From assembly GCA_900550865.1 (NCBI GenBank), contig URTM01000010.1:1-64000 (forward strand): 64,000 bases of DNA, written 5' to 3'. Positions 1 to 8,678 of this stretch are shown here, piece after piece (within the stretch, counting starts at the first letter, position 1; every line of letters starts with the position of its first letter). Position numbers and translations under genes: made by a program. This stretch comes from an uncultured Dorea sp. (GTDB lineage Bacteria > Bacillota > Clostridia > Lachnospirales > Lachnospiraceae). The notes beneath the pieces were generated by a model. It worked only from the letters and a program-made list of their open reading frames with translations, was not told the origin of the DNA and made no database searches.

Positions 1-290
1 CGGATTTACGGTTTCCTGAGTCCGGACAGCAGGGACACGGAGCCCGGATTATTCAACATGGATACAAAAACCCCGGCCACTGAATAATCCGGGCTCCGTG
101 GTTCTTCCGCACGGGAATATTCAACAACTTTATGAAAAAAATACCCAAAATATAAGGAATCTGACTTCCTTTTGATGTAAAATTAAGCTACCAAACAAAA
201 ATCTTACTAAACCAAAAAGAAGGAGATTCCCTATAATGGAAGTTTACAATATACTATTTAGTCTAATGTTCCCTTTTCCATATTTTTCTT
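1..290. other. gene-poor left edge with inverted repeat
   Basis: This 290-base stretch lies downstream of the first gene and holds no convincing gene. It contains a perfect 20-bp inverted repeat (36-55/81-100), a weak hairpin (AAGGAA 154-159 with TTCCTT 166-171) that may help end the minus-strand transcript, and a plus-strand ATG at 236 behind a good ribosome-site-like AGAAGGAG. The 55-codon frame from that ATG (236-403) runs antisense into the next gene and matches nothing I recognise. It could be the broken 5' end of a lost mobile-element gene. Confidence 0.5.
36..100. repeat. perfect 20-bp inverted repeat
   Basis: Bases 36-55 (CACGGAGCCCGGATTATTCA) are exactly repeated in reverse complement at 81-100, with a 25-base spacer. 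There is no T-run on either side, so it does not look like a rho-independent terminator. The octamer ATTCAACA at 51-58 recurs at 119-126. It may be a mobile-element end or an intergenic palindromic repeat. Confidence 0.75.
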
Positions 291-1994
291 TTACAGTTTC
301 TCAACTACAACCTTGCACCGTTTTTTATAAAATGCAATTCCATATGCCAAAATATCATTCCGTCCCTCTTCACGGAACTCCTGATCATACCTGCGGTCTT
401 TAATCTGTTCAAGTGCTCTTTCACATGCCTTATCCAGGTCACCAAAAGAGCGGGCATATTTCAGCTCCATGATAATTCCAGCATCCGGGTTCTTAGGTTT
501 TACAAGGATATCAGCAAATCCATCTCCTGACTCCTTATTTGATTTTACTGCCCAGCTTGAACAATTTTTCAAGATACCAATCAAAATGCCATGATAGAAG
601 ATTTCTTTTTCCTCATTTCTTGCCTTTGTATCCATAACACTGATTGTTTCTCCGAGAAACATCGTCAGTTCCTGCTGGATATCTTCTACTCTGCCTTCCA
701 GAAATCCACGATTGATTTTCTCTGTAGATGCCTGGTCATCCGCAACGATCCGGTCAAACCAGTCCCGGATTTGGAGAACGAAAACCTCCCTGACTTCTTT
801 ATTCGGAATCACCAGTTTATATACTCCATTCTCCGATTCTCCAAACCGTGTAAGATAACCGGTTGTAAACAGCACACTCCACAGATTTTCAACACTGTTA
901 TCAATCTCATCATAAGTCAGATCCAGTCGGATTCTCTTTTCAACAGCATTTCCGCTGATCAACTGTTCGACCTCGTCCTTCGTGGTCGTATCCGCTTTGT
1001 CAATAAAGCGTTTCACAAGATCATTCCCACTGCTGTTAATCCAATATGCCTTTGGTTTTGCTTTTGGGTTGCTCATAAGGTCATCCATATAATTAATCAC
1101 ATCCCACGGACAGTAAATATCCGCATTTCCAAAATGATATCCATCATACCATTCTTTTACTTCCAAGAAATGATCCTGCTGATTATAATCTGACAGAATC
1201 TTCTTTACGTCTTCGTTCGTAAATCCAAATTCTTCATCATACCGGATATCATCTGCTGAATAGACTTTGAAATTATTCAGGCCTGTAAAGATACTTTCCT
1301 TTGACACGCGAAGACAGCCTGTCAGTACCGCAAACATCAGAAAATCATTCGTCTTAAGGACTTCCCCAAACACTCCTCGGATCAACGACACCATTTTCTT
1401 ATAATATCCATGTTGAAATGCCTTATCAAGCGGCACATCATACTCATCAATCAGAAAAATAACTTTTTGCCCATAATGTTTATATAAAAGCTCTGATATT
1501 TTTTTCAATGAAAGCTTGAGCTTTGCTGCAAGTACGGAATCCTTTTCTTCTTGAAGCGAAAGCAGTTCATGATACATATTCTTTTCATCATTATCCAATC
1601 TTTCACTATTTAACAAAAATTTGAACCGTCTGGTCTCATTAATGATCAACTCACACAGGTAAGCTCTCGCCTCTTCAAACGTAAGCCCCTCTACTCCTTT
1701 TAGAGACAGAAACACGACCGGATATTTTCCCATATATTCTTCGCACAGTTCCTGGTTCTTTGAAATATAAAGCCCTTCAAACAAAGCTTTGTCTGTTCCA
1801 ATCTCAAAAAAGCTCTTAAGCATACTCATATTTAAAGTTTTTCCAAATCGGCGTGGTCTGGTGAAAAGGTTCACCTCACTCCAATTGGTCAGAAGATGCT
1901 CAATGAGTTTTGTCTTATCTACATAATAAAACTGATTTTCTCGAATCTTCTTGAAATCATCAAAACCAACTGGTAGTTTTTTCAAGTTTTCCAT
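291..1994 (-). CDS. AAA-ATPase-like / PD-(D/E)XK nuclease family protein
   Basis: 567 aa. The N-terminal AAA-ATPase-like domain has a P-loop-like RPRRFGKT (about residues 46-53) and a Walker-B-like VIFLIDEYD. The C-terminal PD-(D/E)XK-type nuclease domain has ESGDGFADILV followed by MELKYA, giving the D...ExK core. This architecture is abundant in gut Clostridia and Bacteroidetes; its role is not established. I chose the ATG at 1994 over the upstream frame opening at 2048 because the paralogue at 28680-30380 begins at the same point, a GGAAGGGAG ribosome site precedes it, and the upstream extension runs into the glmS terminator. The two copies are clear paralogues. Confidence 0.85.
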   Translation of the reverse strand: MENLKKLPVGFDDFKKIRENQFYYVDKTKLIEHLLTNWSEVNLFTRPRRFGKTLNMSMLKSFFEIGTDKALFEGLYISKNQELCEEYMGKYPVVFLSLKGVEGLTFEEARAYLCELIINETRRFKFLLNSERLDNDEKNMYHELLSLQEEKDSVLAAKLKLSLKKISELLYKHYGQKVIFLIDEYDVPLDKAFQHGYYKKMVSLIRGVFGEVLKTNDFLMFAVLTGCLRVSKESIFTGLNNFKVYSADDIRYDEEFGFTNEDVKKILSDYNQQDHFLEVKEWYDGYHFGNADIYCPWDVINYMDDLMSNPKAKPKAYWINSSGNDLVKRFIDKADTTTKDEVEQLISGNAVEKRIRLDLTYDEIDNSVENLWSVLFTTGYLTRFGESENGVYKLVIPNKEVREVFVLQIRDWFDRIVADDQASTEKINRGFLEGRVEDIQQELTMFLGETISVMDTKARNEEKEIFYHGILIGILKNCSSWAVKSNKESGDGFADILVKPKNPDAGIIMELKYARSFGDLDKACERALEQIKDRRYDQEFREEGRNDILAYGIAFYKKRCKVVVEKL

Positions 1995-2039
1995 ACCTAT
2001 GCTCTCCCTTCCTACTTTACCATGTTTCTCACATAAAAA

Positions 2040-2088
2040 TAGTTTCATGATTTCATTGCTATATTATAACAATAATACCATGAAACTA
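2040..2088 (-). terminator. probable rho-independent terminator of glmS
   Basis: Read on the minus strand, TAGTTTCATG pairs with CATGAAACTA (10 bp), with a further imperfect inner stem (ATTGTTATA/TATAGCAAT), and TTTTTATG follows directly. It lies 45 bases after the glmS stop codon. Confidence 0.6.
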
Positions 2089-2100
2089 CTTTTGTCTCAA
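2072..2100 (-). promoter_or_regulatory. possible promoter for the AAA/PD-(D/E)XK gene
   Basis: On the minus strand TTGAGA (2095-2100) and TATTAT (2072-2077) are 17 bases apart, about 78 bases upstream of the start at 1994. It overlaps the glmS terminator stem, so it is uncertain. Confidence 0.3.
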
Positions 2101-2132
2101 GCAGATCTATCCCTCATATCCCAGCGCAGTTC

Positions 2133-3971
2133 CTACTCCACCGTCACACTCTTCGCCAAATTCCTAGGCTTATCCACATCAAGCCCCTTCGCAACCGATA
2201 CATAATATCCCATCAGCTGCAGCGGAATCACCGCCAGTGATGTTGCAAAATGCTCGTCTGTCTCCGGAATGTACACGGTAAAATCTGCACTTTCTTCTAT
2301 ATTATAATTGCCGGCTGTTGTAAGCCCCATCAGGTATGCCCCGCGGCTCTTACACTCCACCATGTTGCTGACCGTCTTCTCAAATAATGCCACCTGTGTC
2401 AGAACACCGATCACCAGTGTGCCATCCTCGATCAGGGAAATCGTTCCATGCTTCAACTCTCCGGCCGCATAAGCTTCCGAATGAATGTAACTGATCTCCT
2501 TCATCTTCAGGCTGCCTTCCATACAGATCGCATAGTCGATTCCACGTCCCACGAAAAATACATCTTTTGCATTCATCTGTTTTGCCGCAAACCACTGGAT
2601 GCGTTCTTTATCTTCCAGGATCCGTTCGATCTTTTTCGGCAGTTCCTGCATCTCTCCGATATAGCCATCATACTGCTCTTCGGAAATCTGTCCGCGGATC
2701 TTGGCAAATTGTACTGCCAGTGCGTACATGGCGATCAGCTGTGTGCTGTATGCCTTCGTTGTCGCAACGGAAATCTCCGGTCCTGCTAATGTATAGAATA
2801 CATTTTCCGCCTCACGGGCGATTGAAGAACCTACAACATTCACGATTCCAAGCGTCTTGATGCCTCTCTTCTTCGCCTCCCGCAGTGCTGCCAGACTGTC
2901 TGCCGTCTCACCCGACTGGCTGATCACGATCACCAGAGTATTCTTATCCAGAATCGGATTACGATAACGGAATTCTGAAGCAAGCTCTACACGCACCGGA
3001 ATTCTTGCCATATCTTCGATCACATACTGGCCAACCATACCGACATGATATGCCGATCCACATGCAACGATCTGGATTTCGCTGATATTTTTGATCTCTT
3101 CTTCCGAAAGCCCTACATCTGTCAGATCGATCTTTCCATCTTTCAATACCGAATTCAGTGTATCTGCCACAACCTTCGGCTGCTCATGGATTTCTTTCAT
3201 CATGAAATGCTCATAGCCGCCTTTTTCAGCTGCTTCGGCATCCCATTCAATCGTCTTGCAGTCCTTTTCAATCTCGTCCCCGTCCAGGTTGTAGAATGTA
3301 ATCTCCCCTTTGCGGACACGTGCCATCTCCTGATTCCCGATATAATATACATTTCTCGTATATTTCAGGATTGCCGGAACATCCGATGCAATATAAGATT
3401 CTCCGTCTGCCACGCCTAAAATCATCGGGCTGTCTTTTCTGGCAACATAGATCTCTTCCGGATATTCCTTGAACATCATGACCAGCGCATAAGAACCACG
3501 GATGCGGATGATCGCATGATTGATCGCATCGACCGGCGTTCCTTCGTATTTCTTATAATAATAGTCCACAAGCTTTACGGCTACTTCCGTATCTGTCTCA
3601 GAATAAAATGTATATCCCTTGCGGACTAATTTATCCTTCAGTTCCTGATAGTTCTCGATGATTCCGTTATGTACAGCTACCACATTGCCATCATCACTGA
3701 CATGTGGATGTGCATTGTCCTCTGACGGTTCACCATGCGTTGCCCATCTCGTATGTCCGATTCCACAGGTTCCTTTTACCGACTTTCCGTCGTTCGTCTT
3801 CTCCTTTAAGATCTTCAGACGGCCTTTCGCCTTCAGAACCTCTGTATCCTTTAATCCGTCTCTTACCGCAATACCGGAGGAATCATATCCTCTGTATTCC
3901 AGTTTCGATAACCCGTCCAAAAGAATCGGTGCTGCCTGATGATCTCCGGTAAATCCTACTATTCCACACAT
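2133..3971 (-). CDS. glmS: glutamine-fructose-6-phosphate aminotransferase (isomerizing)
   Basis: 612 aa, full length. It makes glucosamine-6-phosphate from fructose-6-phosphate and glutamine, the first step toward UDP-GlcNAc for peptidoglycan and for the adjacent polysaccharide locus. The N-terminal nucleophile Cys follows the start Met (MCGIVGF), with HTRWATHG in the glutaminase domain. Two SIS sugar-isomerase domains follow, and the C terminus is the typical PRNLAKSVTVE. It lies 97 bases downstream of glmM in the same direction, so co-transcription is likely. The gap is too short and lacks the core of a glmS ribozyme, so that control is not evident here. Confidence 0.98.
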   Translation of the reverse strand: MCGIVGFTGDHQAAPILLDGLSKLEYRGYDSSGIAVRDGLKDTEVLKAKGRLKILKEKTNDGKSVKGTCGIGHTRWATHGEPSEDNAHPHVSDDGNVVAVHNGIIENYQELKDKLVRKGYTFYSETDTEVAVKLVDYYYKKYEGTPVDAINHAIIRIRGSYALVMMFKEYPEEIYVARKDSPMILGVADGESYIASDVPAILKYTRNVYYIGNQEMARVRKGEITFYNLDGDEIEKDCKTIEWDAEAAEKGGYEHFMMKEIHEQPKVVADTLNSVLKDGKIDLTDVGLSEEEIKNISEIQIVACGSAYHVGMVGQYVIEDMARIPVRVELASEFRYRNPILDKNTLVIVISQSGETADSLAALREAKKRGIKTLGIVNVVGSSIAREAENVFYTLAGPEISVATTKAYSTQLIAMYALAVQFAKIRGQISEEQYDGYIGEMQELPKKIERILEDKERIQWFAAKQMNAKDVFFVGRGIDYAICMEGSLKMKEISYIHSEAYAAGELKHGTISLIEDGTLVIGVLTQVALFEKTVSNMVECKSRGAYLMGLTTAGNYNIEESADFTVYIPETDEHFATSLAVIPLQLMGYYVSVAKGLDVDKPRNLAKSVTVE

Positions 3972-4068
3972 GTTCGTATCTCCTTGTCTTCTGCCTTAAG
4001 TATCTTCATTTCTTACCTTAATTTCTTCTCTTCATCATGCCTGCATGCAGATATCCTGCCTTAAAAGC

Positions 4069-5457
4069 CTATTCTGCCACATAGCCTTTCTCTTTCACAA
4101 CACCGACTACCTGTTCCACATATTTTCTGCAAATCTCTTCCGACTCTGCTTCTACCATCACACGTAGTACCGGCTCTGTTCCGGATTCACGGACCAGGAT
4201 ACGTCCCGTGTCACCAAGTGCTTCCGTCACTCCAAGAACTGCAGCCCGAACATCCACATCGTCCTGTGCTGCCTTCTTATCCGTTACACGGACATTTTCC
4301 AACACCTGCGGATAGATCGTCAGACCTTCCATCAGCTCACTCATTTTCTTCTTTCTTCCAAGCATTACCTGCATCATCTTCAGGCTGGTAAGGATACCGT
4401 CACCTGTGGATGCATACTTTGAAAATATGATATGACCGGACTGCTCTCCTCCAAGGATACAATTGTTCTTTGTCATATATTCGTACACATATTTGTCACC
4501 AACTGCCGTCTTCGCATAGTCAATACCAGCTTCATCAAATGCCTTGTACAGTCCAAAGTTCGACATCACCGTCGTAACAACCGTGTTGTTCTCCAGCTTT
4601 CCACGCTCTTTCATATATTTTCCATAAATGTAAAGGATCGCATCTCCATCGATCAGATTGCCCTTCTCATCCACGCAGAGACATCTGTCTGCATCTCCGT
4701 CATAGGCAAATCCTACATCCAGTCCCTTCTCGACTACGAACTTCTGCAGGCCTTCGATATGTGTAGAACCGGCATTATTATTAATATTCGTTCCATTCGG
4801 CTCCGCATTGATCACATAGGTCTTCGCACCAAGCGCATCAAATACCGCCTTGGCAAGATTCCAGGAACTTCCGTTTGCACAGTCCAGTCCGACTTTCACG
4901 CCCTTGAATGAATAGATTCCAAGCGAGATCAGATATCCGATGTAACGGTTTCTTCCCGATACATAATCTACCGTGCAGCCAATCTTCGATGTATGGGCAA
5001 ATGGAATCTCGTCATATTTCTGTCCAAATACTTCCAATTCGCCATCCAGATACGCTTCCACCAGAGAAATCGTCTCTTCATCCATCTTCTCGCCGCTGCC
5101 GTTGATCAGCTTGATTCCATTGTCATAGTATGGATTATGGCTGGCTGAGATCATGATACCACAGTCAAACTCGTCCACTCTCGCAACGTATGCTACGGAC
5201 GGTGTCGTTGTTACATGTAACAAATACGCATCTGCTCCGGATGCCACCAGACCGCCAACCAATGTATATTCGAACATGTAGCTGGAACGTCTGGTATCTT
5301 TCCCGATTACGATACGCGCCGGTGAATCATCTCCGTTGCGGCGTTTTAATTCACCGTAATACCAGCCGAGAAAACGACCGATCTTGTAGGCGTGGTCTGC
5401 TGTTAAGTTGTTGTTGGCTTCGCCTCGGAAGCCGTCGGTGCCGAAATATTTTCCCAT
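4069..5457 (-). CDS. glmM: phosphoglucosamine mutase
   Basis: 462 aa. It converts glucosamine-6-phosphate to glucosamine-1-phosphate, between GlmS and GlmU. The phosphoserine loop MISASHNPYYDNGIK, the metal loop DGDADRC and the C-terminal phosphate-binding RESGTEP are all present. The start at 5457 (MGKYFGTDGFRG) has an AAAGGA ribosome site and matches the family N terminus; a 28-residue upstream extension in frame is spurious. It follows the last gene of the polysaccharide operon after 37 bases with no evident terminator, so read-through from that operon is possible. Confidence 0.97.
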   Translation of the reverse strand: MGKYFGTDGFRGEANNNLTADHAYKIGRFLGWYYGELKRRNGDDSPARIVIGKDTRRSSYMFEYTLVGGLVASGADAYLLHVTTTPSVAYVARVDEFDCGIMISASHNPYYDNGIKLINGSGEKMDEETISLVEAYLDGELEVFGQKYDEIPFAHTSKIGCTVDYVSGRNRYIGYLISLGIYSFKGVKVGLDCANGSSWNLAKAVFDALGAKTYVINAEPNGTNINNNAGSTHIEGLQKFVVEKGLDVGFAYDGDADRCLCVDEKGNLIDGDAILYIYGKYMKERGKLENNTVVTTVMSNFGLYKAFDEAGIDYAKTAVGDKYVYEYMTKNNCILGGEQSGHIIFSKYASTGDGILTSLKMMQVMLGRKKKMSELMEGLTIYPQVLENVRVTDKKAAQDDVDVRAAVLGVTEALGDTGRILVRESGTEPVLRVMVEAESEEICRKYVEQVVGVVKEKGYVAE

Positions 5458-5494
5458 TGTTTTATCCTTTCTAATATATAAAATACACATACAA

Positions 5495-6277
5495 TTATTT
5501 ATATTCTTTAATAATAGAAATAATCTTACAAATATTTTCATCTATCATTTCATTATATTCTTTTGTCCATTTATCCGATTTTTCTGTTTTGTAATGTGCT
5601 ATTATTGTTCTTAAATATGACAAATCATCTAATTTAGGATTGCGATTTTCATATTCTTTACTTGGGTTCTCCCTTAAACTTATATTGTATTTTCCTAATA
5701 TATCTTCTTTTTCTAACCATTCAATAAATTGCTCTATACTTTTTCCTTCTGTCAGATATTGATACAAAGCTATAAATCTATATGATTTTTCTTCTATTTC
5801 CAGTATAACATTCAAATATTTATATGCTGGATTTGTTATATTTACTGATTCAAACCCTTTAAACAATTCTTTCTCTATTACAGATCCCTTTCCATGAAAG
5901 TCTGTAATATCCACTATAGTTATTGCTCCTGATATAATATTTTTTCTTGGTGGATACGAGGAAGTTATATGTCTATATGAATGTTTACTCATATAGACAT
6001 CCTTAACATATAATCGATAAAGCAATTTTTGAATTAATACTTCACAATCTTTTTCAAGTTCACTACCATCTTTATTGTTGCTCTTATTCTTTAACTCAAA
6101 TTCAATATACACTTCATATTTTTCTTTATAAATATATACTTCTCGAACCCATTCATGATTTATTGGAATAATTATTTCATCAAATTCATGACACTCTAAT
6201 CCATTTATTTTATATTTCGAATAGTATAGATACTTTCTTTTCATAGATACTATATTTTTGTTTAAAACTAATTTCAT
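5495..6277 (-). CDS. uncharacterised protein with HEPN-like motif
   Basis: 260 aa, unknown family. The C-terminal region reads LSYLRTIIAHYK, in which R223 and H228 form an Rx4H motif as in HEPN ribonuclease or Apea-like domains, flanked by predicted helices. The N-terminal half is beta-rich and Lys/Tyr/Ile-rich, with no signal peptide or membrane segment. It is the last gene of the AT-rich end of the EPS operon, 34 bases after the FrhB-like gene. No nucleotidyltransferase (MNT) partner is adjacent. Its base composition matches the AT-rich cassette, suggesting it arrived with it. The HEPN assignment rests on one motif and is tentative. Confidence 0.7.
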   Translation of the reverse strand: MKLVLNKNIVSMKRKYLYYSKYKINGLECHEFDEIIIPINHEWVREVYIYKEKYEVYIEFELKNKSNNKDGSELEKDCEVLIQKLLYRLYVKDVYMSKHSYRHITSSYPPRKNIISGAITIVDITDFHGKGSVIEKELFKGFESVNITNPAYKYLNVILEIEEKSYRFIALYQYLTEGKSIEQFIEWLEKEDILGKYNISLRENPSKEYENRNPKLDDLSYLRTIIAHYKTEKSDKWTKEYNEMIDENICKIISIIKEYK

Positions 6278-6311
6278 TCATAAATATCTCTCTTATAATA
6301 TCTGCATTTAT

Positions 6312-7466
6312 TCATACTTTTCCTTTTAAAATTCTTTTACTAGTTCCAATAGTAATTTGTATTTTTTCTTTAAAAGATAAACCACTCGAATAGCTTTTCA
6401 ACAATGAATTATTATACGAAGGACCTGATCGCATTAGTAATTTCATAGCAAGAATTCTACTTCTCATCTCTCTCCTTCTATTCCATTGTGATTTTTGAAT
6501 TAACGGCAATTCAACTTGATAATTTTCATATTGCTCTAAAGAAATACATCCTTCTTTCTTCATTTCATTTAACAATTCATTTCCCCGAACGCTTCTCGCA
6601 AATACAACATTTCTCCCTATATGTTCAGAAAAATCCGGTGTATTTTCAGAAGTTAAATACCATGCATCTCCACATGCTATATCTGCCATTTCCCCTATTC
6701 CATCTATGCAAAATTTACATGCTGGCATTAAATCTCTTCCTAAAATCTCCCCCCACGACTCATCATAAGTAATTTGATGTACCTTATTATCTTTGTCGAT
6801 AGCAGTCGCAAATCCAGGCCATCCATTACCTCTATAGTCTAATGATTTACACTCCTTACATTCTAACTTTTTTAATAATTTAATTTGAGCACTTTCACTT
6901 GGTAATCCCATACAAAAAAACGAGAACAAATATGGAATAGTTTCCTTTAATTGTGGTTTTATCACCATATAATTTTTTAACGAAATAATATCACATGGTT
7001 TACCTATAAATGCATATTTTTTATTAAAATCTATTTCGTTTAATTTTAATAATGGCGAAGAAATACAGTACCGTGACCCACAATGTAAAATAACTTCCTC
7101 TGGAGTTGTGCTAAAAAAAGTTTCCGTTTTTATTGGATTATATGGATTTGCTCCCACATGAATTACTGCATCTACTTTATTATTTTTTAACAAATAACAC
7201 GCTACCTCTGTAAGAATTCCTCCACTTGAAGCTTTATTCCTAATGTTCAAATTTTTACTCCACCCCAAATATACTGCTTCTTTTCGCCCCCAAATATTAT
7301 TTTTATCTAACAACTTCGTATGTACTCCAGATATTGGACATACTTTTTTAAACATATTTTTATTCGATTCAGGATAAAAAAAACCTTTTTCATTTTGCTT
7401 TAATTTTACATTATCAGTAGCTGCACACAATCCACATCCCGTGCAAAATTTCTGATATTTATTCAT
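6312..7466 (-). CDS. FrhB/FdhB-like iron-sulfur flavoprotein of polysaccharide locus
   Basis: 384 aa. Related to the coenzyme F420 hydrogenase/dehydrogenase beta subunit. The N-terminal CTGCGLC (C8, C11, C14) plus CP (C43) can bind a [4Fe-4S] cluster. The C-terminal domain carries RGNGWPGFA and CKFCIDGIGEMADIACGDAW, typical of the family. Such genes often sit beside pyruvyl transferases in Gram-positive capsule loci; the reaction there is unknown. I chose the ATG at 7466, behind CTGGAGG, over a 39-residue upstream extension. This start overlaps the pyruvyl transferase stop by 8 bases, indicating translational coupling. Confidence 0.85.
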   Translation of the reverse strand: MNKYQKFCTGCGLCAATDNVKLKQNEKGFFYPESNKNMFKKVCPISGVHTKLLDKNNIWGRKEAVYLGWSKNLNIRNKASSGGILTEVACYLLKNNKVDAVIHVGANPYNPIKTETFFSTTPEEVILHCGSRYCISSPLLKLNEIDFNKKYAFIGKPCDIISLKNYMVIKPQLKETIPYLFSFFCMGLPSESAQIKLLKKLECKECKSLDYRGNGWPGFATAIDKDNKVHQITYDESWGEILGRDLMPACKFCIDGIGEMADIACGDAWYLTSENTPDFSEHIGRNVVFARSVRGNELLNEMKKEGCISLEQYENYQVELPLIQKSQWNRRREMRSRILAMKLLMRSGPSYNNSLLKSYSSGLSFKEKIQITIGTSKRILKGKV

Positions 7467-8664
7467 GATTAACCTCCAGACTAAGAATAGCTTCCGAAAA
7501 AAAGTCTTCAGTTTGTTTTTTGTAATAATTTGCAATGTTAAGCGATTTTTCAACCTGCTTTTGTAATTCATCATAGTGTTCAATATATGATCTAGTTTTT
7601 TCTAATGCATTTTTTGTATTTAATTCTTGCAAATCAACAATAACGTTATACTTTACTACCGAAAACATTGTTTCAAATTTTCTGCTATAGGCTGTTGGAA
7701 TAGTAACAACTCCACTTGTAAACGCTGCAATTGTTGCATGCATCCTAGCCCCTATAAAAATATCCATTCCAGAAATAAAACTTTTAACATCCATAGGGTT
7801 ACTAAACATATTTATTAGCTTTATGTTTTGATATTTACTATAAAAAAACTGACATGCTTGAACATCTTCTTCAACATGTGGTATTAAATATATATCATAC
7901 TTCTTTTCTGAAATTAAATACCTCAATAACTCGTCTACATAAGTATCATAATCCGTCTTTAAACTGTTCTTATTTACAAATCCAGCTTCGCTTGCCCTTT
8001 CCACAAGCAATCCAGAAATATTTATACCAATTTTTGTTTTACCCGTATCTATATTCCTTTTCTTATATGGTAATTGAAAAGCTAAATCTGTAGTAATCGG
8101 AATTTCTCTTTTTATCATCTTTCTCACATATTCAGCCGAATATATATCTCTTGATATAACACGATAAGCATTCTTAATTATTTTAGTTGCAAATTTTTCG
8201 TTTTCTACATTATTGAATGGTCCATATGTTTGAGGCCCCAACACTAAAGGAATTCCTTTTTTCTCAATCAATTCCTTTATCCTTGTCGTAGCTAAAAATC
8301 TATCATTACCATATATATCAGCAAAGCTATCACCTGCTGTAATATCTATAGCAATGTCTACTTTATTCATCAATTTTCTAAACATATGTATTGATGAATG
8401 CTGTTTAATTATATTTTTCCACGATAATATAAACGGAAATTTATATGATGAAATATGGTTACTTTTTAGACCTATTCTCTTTGCAAATTGTGTTGTAACT
8501 TCTTCATCCGGCTGATATTCAAGCACAAAATACTCCATTTTAATTCCATTAGCAGTCGCTATTTTTTCTAACAAATCAACTAAAGAATATGTTAATGCCT
8601 GACATCCTAAATTAGAACTGTTAATATGAGCACCAAGCAATAATATATTTATCCTCTTCACCAT
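7459..8664 (-). CDS. polysaccharide pyruvyl transferase family protein
   Basis: 401 aa, CsaB/WcaK-like fold. Family members add ketal pyruvate to sugars of surface polymers, using phosphoenolpyruvate. The N-terminal INILLLGAHINSSNLGC and the C-terminal GARMHATIAAFTSGV region (His-containing phosphate-binding loop) are typical. Its start has a GAGGGTAACAG spacing. It is coupled to the downstream FrhB-like gene and follows the flippase by 14 bases. The substrate sugar cannot be told from sequence. Confidence 0.88.
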   Translation of the reverse strand: MVKRINILLLGAHINSSNLGCQALTYSLVDLLEKIATANGIKMEYFVLEYQPDEEVTTQFAKRIGLKSNHISSYKFPFILSWKNIIKQHSSIHMFRKLMNKVDIAIDITAGDSFADIYGNDRFLATTRIKELIEKKGIPLVLGPQTYGPFNNVENEKFATKIIKNAYRVISRDIYSAEYVRKMIKREIPITTDLAFQLPYKKRNIDTGKTKIGINISGLLVERASEAGFVNKNSLKTDYDTYVDELLRYLISEKKYDIYLIPHVEEDVQACQFFYSKYQNIKLINMFSNPMDVKSFISGMDIFIGARMHATIAAFTSGVVTIPTAYSRKFETMFSVVKYNVIVDLQELNTKNALEKTRSYIEHYDELQKQVEKSLNIANYYKKQTEDFFSEAILSLEVNHE

Positions 8665-8678
8665 CTGTTACCCTCTTT

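Noticed and set aside
3972..4068. glmS ribozyme before glmS
   Set aside because: The gap to glmM is only 97 bases and shows none of the conserved ribozyme core.
5458..5541. 28-residue N-terminal extension of GlmM
   Set aside because: AT-rich, not family-like, and the internal ATG has a ribosome site and the conserved start.
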